A model generated the notes under the pieces. It was not told the DNA's origin, searched no databases, and saw only the letters and a program-made list of their open reading frames with translations. A stretch of DNA of 7,630 bases from an uncultured Chloroflexaceae bacterium. GTDB taxonomy: Bacteria; Chloroflexota; Chloroflexia; Chloroflexales; Chloroflexaceae. The position numbers were made by a program, and so were the translations under genes. Below are positions 1 to 3,740 of the stretch, piece by piece. How positions within the stretch are numbered: position 1 is the stretch's first letter; every line of letters begins with the position of its first letter. The stretch is from assembly GCA_937141995.1 (NCBI GenBank), contig CAKZQX010000426.1, positions 1 to 7,630 on the forward strand, given 5' to 3'.

Positions 1-15
1 CGCCTGGTTTGGAAC

Positions 16-45
16 CGACCGCGGAACGCGTGTCATTGACAGGAG
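16..45 (+). repeat. 30-bp direct repeat, copy 1
   Basis: This stretch matches 217-246 at 29 of 30 positions; the only difference is C at 40 against T at 241. It begins CGACCGCGGAACGCG and ends in a Shine-Dalgarno-like AGGAG. In this copy no plausible gene starts behind the AGGAG. The copies are 201 bp apart and bracket hairpin 1 and the GC-rich module. At 30 bp it is too long for a normal transposon target duplication, so a dispersed repeat or a local segment duplication is more likely. Confidence 0.85.
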
Positions 46-95
46 TTACGCGGTTACCGTCCAAACGGGCGTTTGAGCGCCGGAACGGTTCATAT

Positions 96-107
96 CGCCT
101 GCGGCAG
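96..107 (+). repeat. short arm of the GC-rich repeat, upstream of hairpin 1
   Basis: CGCCTGCGGCAG is identical to the core of the module at 766-789. It is inverted, with one mismatch, relative to 185-196. Hairpin 1 is therefore nested inside a second, imperfect inverted repeat (96-107 with 185-196). This supports reading 96-222 as one composite repeat element. Nothing in it looks coding. Confidence 0.6.
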
Positions 108-123
108 CATGGTAAGCTTTTTT

Positions 124-168
124 CTTTTCCCGAAAAATTTGCGCTTTGCGCAAATTTTTCGGGAAAAG
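124..168. repeat. perfect 21-bp hairpin 1 with 3-nt loop
   Basis: The left arm 124-144 (starting CTTTTCCCG) and right arm 148-168 (ending CGGGAAAAG) are exact reverse complements separated by TTT. A T6 tract lies just before it (118-123). On the + strand no T run follows the right arm, so it is not a textbook Rho-independent terminator for + transcripts. As RNA it would form a very stable rod; as DNA it could extrude a cruciform. Its arm sequence is unrelated to hairpin 2, although both sit on the outer side of a copy of the same GC-rich module. Confidence 0.9.
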
Positions 169-176
169 GATGTCAC

Positions 177-222
177 CTTCCGCCCTGCCGGAGGCGAAAC
201 CCACCCCCTGGTGGGGCGACCG
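177..222 (-). repeat. GC-rich repeat module, left copy
   Basis: The 24 bases at 177-200 match the reverse complement of 766-789 with one mismatch (position 191). The ten bases at 213-222, GGGGCGACCG, are the exact reverse complement of 751-760. The interval between these blocks differs in length: 12 bp here and 5 bp in the right copy. This copy also contains a small dyad, CCCACC (200-205) with GGTGGG (210-215). Its last bases overlap the second 30-bp direct repeat. The outer edge is 8 bp from hairpin 1. Confidence 0.75.
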
Positions 223-246
223 CGGAACGCGTGTCATTGATAGGAG
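217..246 (+). repeat. 30-bp direct repeat, copy 2, supplying the ribosome-binding site
   Basis: This is the second copy of the repeat at 16-45. Its terminal AGGAG (242-246) lies 7 nt before the ATG at 254 and is the only good Shine-Dalgarno sequence for the CoA-binding gene, so it fixes that start. The repeat therefore forms the translation leader of a real gene here, while the first copy leads nowhere obvious. Confidence 0.8.
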
Positions 247-253
247 ATAGCAT

Positions 254-661
254 ATGCTTTCTGAGAGTAAAATCCGCGATATGTTTGCGCGCAAAGGCAC
301 GATTGCCGTTGTGGGATTAAGTGACCGGCCCATCCGCGCCTCACACAGCGTGGCGCGCTTTTTGCAACGCGAAGGGCACCGGATTATTCCGGTAAACCCC
401 ACCCTGCAGGGGCCGATACTGGGTGAGCAACCCTACGCCCGCCTGCGCGATGTTGATGTTCCAATCGATATCGTCGATATTTTTCGCCGCTCGGAATATG
501 TACCTGAGATTGTCGAAGATGCAATCGCCATCGGTGCGCGGGTTATCTGGATGCAACTGGGAATTATGCATGAGGAGGCAGCCGCACGCGCGGAAGCGGC
601 CGGCCTGGATGTGGTGATGAACCGTTGCACCGCGATTGAATATGGACGGGTAATGCCGTAA
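254..661 (+). CDS. CoA-binding domain protein, YccU-like
   Basis: This gene encodes 135 aa, close to the usual length of the stand-alone CoA_binding_2 (YccU-like) family, so it appears complete. The fold is a Rossmann-type nucleotide-binding domain expected to bind coenzyme A in the cytoplasm; the physiological role of the family is poorly defined. Visible family motifs are the glycine loop TIAVVGLSDRP (residues 16-26), IIPVNP (44-49) and VDIFRRSE (74-81). They continue with AIAIGARVIWMQLGI (90-104) and the C-terminal VVMNRC (120-125). The ATG start is supported by AGGAG 7 nt upstream, inside the 30-bp repeat. No obvious -10/-35 pair was seen directly upstream, so it could be read through from an upstream gene outside the window. 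It is bracketed by inverted repeat modules with hairpins, and hairpin 2 downstream may terminate it. Family assignment is firm; function beyond CoA binding is not. Confidence 0.93.
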   Translation: MLSESKIRDMFARKGTIAVVGLSDRPIRASHSVARFLQREGHRIIPVNPTLQGPILGEQPYARLRDVDVPIDIVDIFRRSEYVPEIVEDAIAIGARVIWMQLGIMHEEAAARAEAAGLDVVMNRCTAIEYGRVMP

Positions 662-742
662 CCGGCGCTATTGGCCACGTCTCAGTATTCACAGGACGTA
701 CGCGGTGGGTGGTTAACCCGGACGTTTCACGAGACGGGAAGA

Positions 743-756
743 CGACCGGCCGGTCG
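743..756. repeat. 14-bp perfect palindrome
   Basis: CGACCGGCCGGTCG is a perfect self-complementary sequence with no spacer. It overlaps the start of the right-hand GC-rich module at 751. It could be a protein-binding dyad or part of the repeat element. The left copy of the module has CGACCGCGG at the corresponding place, so the full palindrome is not conserved between copies. Confidence 0.6.
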
Positions 757-789
757 CCCCGATGCGTTTCGCCTGCGGCAGGGCGGAAG
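751..789 (+). repeat. GC-rich repeat module, right copy
   Basis: This is the inverted partner of 177-222. CGGTCGCCCC (751-760) is followed by a 5-bp variable segment and a 24-bp block beginning GTTTCGCCTGCGG (766-789). Order and polarity are the same as in the left copy when read away from the gene: ten-mer, variable gap, 24-mer, short spacer, long hairpin. The CoA-binding gene therefore sits between two outward-facing copies of one element. Confidence 0.75.
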
Positions 790-794
790 ATTCC

Positions 795-857
795 TGATCT
801 TGTTCACAAAAAATGTACTCTGAGAGTACATTTTTTGTGAACAAGATCATCTTTTTT
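795..857 (+). terminator. perfect 26-bp hairpin 2 plus T tract, possible terminator
   Basis: The arms at 795-820 and 824-849 are exact reverse complements with a TGA loop (821-823). Two bases later a T6 tract follows (852-857). The layout (downstream of the CoA-binding gene, stem then Ts on +) fits a Rho-independent terminator. However, the stem is far longer and more AT-rich than is typical, and it starts 134 bp past the stop codon. A short outer dyad, ATTCCTGA (790-797) with TCAGGAAT (858-865), extends the symmetry. It may instead be the variable hairpin of the repeat element; the two readings are compatible. Confidence 0.55.
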
Positions 858-1410
858 CAGGAATGTTTTACACAGCAGGCACAATCTCCCTGAAAAAGAC
901 AATAAAGACAATAGCGTCCCATGCTACCGCCGGCGAATCGGGCGTCGGATCCGGCACCATGCCAGAACAGGCTCCACCGCGTAACTCCGGGCATTAACCG
1001 GCACCAGCAACCGACGAAGGTGAAATGCACCGCTTTCCCCCTCAGTTACCGCTATGCATCGACGATTGACGGCGACATAGATGCCGGCTTCAACCGTTCC
1101 AGGCCGGTACAACCGCCTGAATCCGGCACCACGCTCCTCCATGCATACTACCACTTCTGATTGTCACATTATATCCATATGTCCAGAGAGACATTCCCGG
1201 TATGAGAGCGCAACATAACCACGCAGAAGCGAATTCTGTCGGAAGAACCCTACTCCTGCAATGTGGGTACACCAACCAATGATTGTCCATATGGTCAAGA
1301 TGAGAATTGCGGGAGAAAACCGGAGATGGGGATAACATCTCCATTGATCTGCATCGCTTCTGAAGGCTCTACATGTCCGTTTTAATGACATAGCGGTATA
1401 CGCTGGAATA

Positions 1411-1429
1411 TCCACCGGACATAGGTGGA
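1411..1429. promoter_or_regulatory. operator-like dyad over the candidate -35 region
   Basis: TCCACC (1411-1416) and GGTGGA (1424-1429) are perfect 6-bp arms around a 7-base spacer GGACATA. The spacer contains the GGACAT core shared with the surrounding sites. The right arm overlaps the position where the -35 element of the candidate promoter would be (1426-1431), which is where a repressor or class II activator would bind. Confidence 0.35.
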
Positions 1430-1454
1430 ATTTAACTCAAAGGTGTGCTATACT
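1426..1454 (+). promoter_or_regulatory. candidate extended -10 promoter for the kinase gene
   Basis: TGCTATACT at 1446-1454 is an extended -10 (TGn plus TATACT) of the housekeeping sigma type. At 17-bp spacing the -35 position reads TGGAAT, a weak match, which is typical of extended -10 promoters. A start near 1461 would give a leader of about 225 nt before the ATG at 1686. It is the best promoter-like sequence seen between 860 and 1685 on +. Confidence 0.35.
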
Positions 1455-1685
1455 CAACAGTGCATGCTTTAGCGAAAAACAGTTCGCAACACTTCCTGTT
1501 GTGTCAGGTTCCTTTTAACGTATTTGCTATCCGTTATGTCCGGTCAGGATTGAACTATGTGCCACAGTGACTACCTCAAAGCTTCCAAAAGATCTTCCGG
1601 GATGCGCAGGAACGGACATGTAAGTTCGCTGGGGTCAGACGCAAGCCGCGAATATAAGCATATGTAAGTAAGTATCAGGGTACCT

Positions 1686-3248
1686 ATGAATGAGTGGCAA
1701 CCAGCAGATCTCTACTCCACACTCCGCAGTCGCCATGCATGCATTGCCGCTATCTGGAGCGATACTGTTTTGCAGACGGGCTCTGGAACATATGATTCAG
1801 CTACAGCGATAACGCGCTTCAACGCATTACTGGATCAGTTTACCCGCCTACTGGTGACAGAGCAGGTTGACGAAGCCGCAGCGCAGACAATCGGGGAAAA
1901 CCTGGCAACCTTTCACTATCTTCAGCCGGAGACGCTCGGCAAAACACAGACGCTGCTGCTACAGATGCTCACCGTCGATCTGCCCGCCGACCAGATCGTC
2001 TTCCTGCTGCCCCGCCTGTCCCGCCTGCTGGGAGCGCTTGCTACCGGCTTTAATCACCAGTTCCAGCGCATGATTATCGACGAGCAGTACTCTACACACA
2101 GGGCCATGCTGGTTGCCCGTGAGCAGGCAGCGACTGCGCTGGTCGAGATCAGACAACGCCTGCGCCTGGTCATTAACAACTTTCCGATGATCCTCTTTGC
2201 GTTTGACCAGGATGGCGTGCTGACGCTGGCCGAAGGTCAGGGTACCCGGATGTTCGACTATGACATGAAAACGCTGGTTGGGCAGTCGATCTACGATTGG
2301 CAGGCAATTTATCCTCAAGTTAGGACCAATGTGCAGCGCGCGCTCCAGGGTGAGGAGTTTAGCACGCGGGTCTATCTTCGCGATACCGTCCTTGAGACAC
2401 GCTATGCTCCGCTCCGTCATCAAAGCGGGGAAATCCAGGGTGTTATCGGGGTGGCGATTGATATTACCGCCCGCGTCCGCGCCGAGGAAGAACTTGCCCG
2501 ACTCCAGCGCGCCATTGACCAGCGTATCGAGGCCGAACGGCTGCAAATTGCCCAGGAATTGCACGATACGATGTTGCAACAACTGCTTGGGCGCAACTAC
2601 ATGCTTGAGCTGGCCCAACAGGAGGTCTCTGCGAAACTGCGCTCCAGCGACCAGATCTATACCCATATCACGCGCGCACTGGGGGAAACTCGCCGGGACG
2701 CGCTGCACATGGTGAAGATATTGCAATCGCTGATTGCCCGGTTGCGACCAGCGGGCCTGAATGATATGGGACTGGTTGTGGCGCTTGAAGGACACCTGCT
2801 GCGGCTCCAGCGCGAGGGCAGCCTGACAATGCCCCGACTCTCGTGCGATCTGGATCCGCAGGGAGACCATGTCCCTCCAATCCTGGCGCGCTATCTCTTT
2901 CGGGCAGCGCAAGAAGCCCTGGCAAACGCGCTGCAACATGCCGAGGCCAGTCATATTCATCTCAGTCTGCATGTTTATGCCGAGGAGATTGTGCTGACGG
3001 TCGAGGACAATGGACAGGGATTTCAGGTGCCGGTCCGCTTGAGCGAGTTCACCCGGAGCAGTCATTTTGGCCTGGCGGAGATGGCACAGCGGATTGAACT
3101 GGTCAATGGCGAGGTGTCAATCTGGTCCCAGCCCGGCGACGGCACGGAAGTTATGGTGCGGATACCAATGACCACTGAGGCCGGGTACCTTGACACCATG
3201 CTGCCACCGCCACACGAGCCCCTGACCACGACCATCTCTTCCGCCTGA
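1686..3248 (+). CDS. PAS sensor histidine kinase, HisKA_3/NarX-DegS class
   Basis: This 520-aa protein is predicted to sense a signal through a PAS domain, autophosphorylate on histidine and pass the phosphate to an unidentified response regulator. Residues 1-140 are a helical N-terminal region that I cannot assign firmly; LRSRHACIAAIWSDTV resembles the start of RsbRD_N-type sensor domains. A PAS domain spans about 155-262 and ends in the typical GVAIDITARVRAEEEL, which leads into a coiled coil. The HisKA_3 H-box is IAQELHDTMLQQL with phosphoacceptor His293. The ATPase part shows an N-box with Asn414 (AAQEALANALQHA), a G1 box VEDNGQGF (439-446) and a G2 box HFGLAEMAQRI (460-470). GDGTEVMVRIP (484-494) follows, then a proline/threonine-rich tail. 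No transmembrane segment is seen, so it is probably cytoplasmic. ATG is preceded by a modest CAGGG at 1676-1680. It is monocistronic as far as visible and converges with the leftward cluster. Confidence 0.93.
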   Translation: MNEWQPADLYSTLRSRHACIAAIWSDTVLQTGSGTYDSATAITRFNALLDQFTRLLVTEQVDEAAAQTIGENLATFHYLQPETLGKTQTLLLQMLTVDLPADQIVFLLPRLSRLLGALATGFNHQFQRMIIDEQYSTHRAMLVAREQAATALVEIRQRLRLVINNFPMILFAFDQDGVLTLAEGQGTRMFDYDMKTLVGQSIYDWQAIYPQVRTNVQRALQGEEFSTRVYLRDTVLETRYAPLRHQSGEIQGVIGVAIDITARVRAEEELARLQRAIDQRIEAERLQIAQELHDTMLQQLLGRNYMLELAQQEVSAKLRSSDQIYTHITRALGETRRDALHMVKILQSLIARLRPAGLNDMGLVVALEGHLLRLQREGSLTMPRLSCDLDPQGDHVPPILARYLFRAAQEALANALQHAEASHIHLSLHVYAEEIVLTVEDNGQGFQVPVRLSEFTRSSHFGLAEMAQRIELVNGEVSIWSQPGDGTEVMVRIPMTTEAGYLDTMLPPPHEPLTTTISSA

Positions 3249-3255
3249 GGGAGTA

Positions 3256-3675
3256 TCAACGCAGTTCGAGTGTGCGATGTACAGTGATGATCTGTCCGGT
3301 GAAGTTCTGGCAGACCCGGACATTCGTCTGCTGGCGCATGATGGCCCAGACATGCGACTCACCCTGCAGCAGGGTGCAGCCATTCGGGGTCATTCGCATG
3401 GTTACCAGGCCAAATGTCGTCGTGTACCAGTTCTGCACTTCGGGAAATTGATCAGTGGTGAAGTAGGCATAGTGCCACTCGAGCCGGTCGGGCAAATCGT
3501 AGGTAATATCTTCCGATCTGACAGTGGCACCCGGGTAGTGCATCGCCTGGAGATCCTGGCGCAGTGTCAACCAGGCCAGAGCAATCCCCCCAACCAACAG
3601 GAGCAGCAAGACCAACCCACAGCCCCACAGTCGTTTCCGCACCCCACCCTGTTCTTTTTCACTGGTGTTATCCAT
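3256..3675 (-). CDS. small single-pass membrane protein of unknown function
   Basis: I do not recognise a named family. The 139-aa product has a charged N-terminus (MDNTSEKEQGGVRKR) followed by one hydrophobic segment at about residues 16-38, rich in leucine. A soluble domain of about 100 aa follows and should lie outside the membrane. That domain contains YPGATVRSEDITYDLPDR, YFTTDQFPEVQNWY and two cysteines (100 and 122) that could form a disulfide. The YPGA / TTD..EV..WY pattern recalls small lipoprotein- or anchor-type proteins of Chloroflexota, from memory only. It starts 49 nt after the stop of the receiver-kinase gene on the same strand, so it is probably co-transcribed and may be a sensory accessory. 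I prefer the ATG at 3675; a TTG at 3690 would add five residues. The ATG lies inside a perfect palindrome. Its stop is 7 bp from the stop of the convergent kinase. Confidence 0.8.
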   Translation of the reverse strand: MDNTSEKEQGGVRKRLWGCGLVLLLLLVGGIALAWLTLRQDLQAMHYPGATVRSEDITYDLPDRLEWHYAYFTTDQFPEVQNWYTTTFGLVTMRMTPNGCTLLQGESHVWAIMRQQTNVRVCQNFTGQIITVHRTLELR

Positions 3676-3680
3676 AACAC
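3665..3680. promoter_or_regulatory. palindrome containing the start codon of the small membrane protein
   Basis: GTGTTAT (3665-3671) and ATAACAC (3674-3680) are perfect inverted arms with only CC between. On the minus strand the ATG at 3675-3673 is at its centre. In mRNA a hairpin here would hold the start codon; in DNA it could be an operator. Only a weak AAGAAAG-like ribosome site precedes it, so folding could lower translation relative to the upstream kinase gene. Confidence 0.45.
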
Positions 3681-3705
3681 TTTCTTGCAAAAATCAGAGA
3701 TCATC

Positions 3706-3740
3706 ACGCATCACGTTTCACACATCACGTTTCACGCATC
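3706..3740 (+). repeat. heptameric tandem repeat overlapping a stop codon
   Basis: Five consecutive 7-bp units occur: ACGCATC, ACGTTTC, ACACATC, ACGTTTC, ACGCATC. They alternate two types, which makes a 14-bp higher-order period. The array covers the last four codons and the stop (3725-3727) of the receiver-kinase gene and runs into the spacer before the next gene. A lone ACGTTTCACG at 722-731 is similar. Heptameric tandem repeats are known in cyanobacteria and other bacteria; their role is unclear. Confidence 0.8.

Larger units (their letters stand above)
1370..1622. promoter_or_regulatory. nested inverted ATGTCC-type sites upstream of the kinase gene
   Basis: TACATGTCCGTT (1370-1381) is the exact 12-bp reverse complement of AACGGACATGTA (1611-1622). 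Inside this pair, ACCGGACATA (1414-1423) is the exact reverse complement of TATGTCCGGT (1535-1544). All four share the core ATGTCCG, and a fifth ATGTCC lies at 1179-1184. Both pairs straddle the candidate promoter near 1446. The arrangement suggests binding sites of one regulator acting from both sides, perhaps by looping. Paired recombination sites are an alternative. No regulator candidate is encoded in the window. Confidence 0.5.
858..1685. other. long intergenic region without a supported gene
   Basis: No open frame here shows family motifs, a convincing Shine-Dalgarno sequence and coding-like codon use together. Short frames exist on both strands but overlap one another and look like chance. 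A perfect 9-bp tandem duplication AAAGACAAT lies at 895-912. From about 1150 onward the sequence is visibly more AT-rich than the genes and carries repeated ATGTCC-containing sites and a candidate promoter. The simplest reading is a long regulatory region for the kinase gene at 1686, possibly with decayed sequence in the 900-1150 part. Confidence 0.6.

Noticed and set aside
36..41. TTGACA matching a consensus -35 hexamer
   Set aside because: No acceptable -10 lies 16-18 bp downstream, and it belongs to the 30-bp repeat, whose second copy reads TTGATA.
9..320. 103-aa + strand frame spanning hairpin 1
   Set aside because: It reads through the repeats and hairpin and overlaps the start of the CoA-binding gene in another frame; the composition is not protein-like.
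924..1154. Minus-strand 76-aa frame starting GTG, with a TATAAT at 1168-1173 upstream and a faint YRPG...GIY...TEGE pattern
   Set aside because: There is no -35 at proper spacing, no Shine-Dalgarno sequence, weak codon bias, an arginine-rich tail, and an equally long frame on the other strand. The pattern resemblance to small YjzC-like proteins is too thin to call.
1090..1415. Overlapping minus-strand short frames (84 and 83 aa)
   Set aside because: They overlap each other in different frames, run over the regulatory repeats and have no recognisable motifs.
1959..3065. 368-aa open frame antisense to the kinase at 1686
   Set aside because: It lies wholly opposite a gene with intact kinase motifs. 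Its translation shows no recognisable domain and looks like a mirror of a GC-biased coding strand.
3706..3740. Heptad array considered as a CRISPR remnant
   Set aside because: The units are 7 bp and contiguous with no spacers, so it is a simple tandem repeat.
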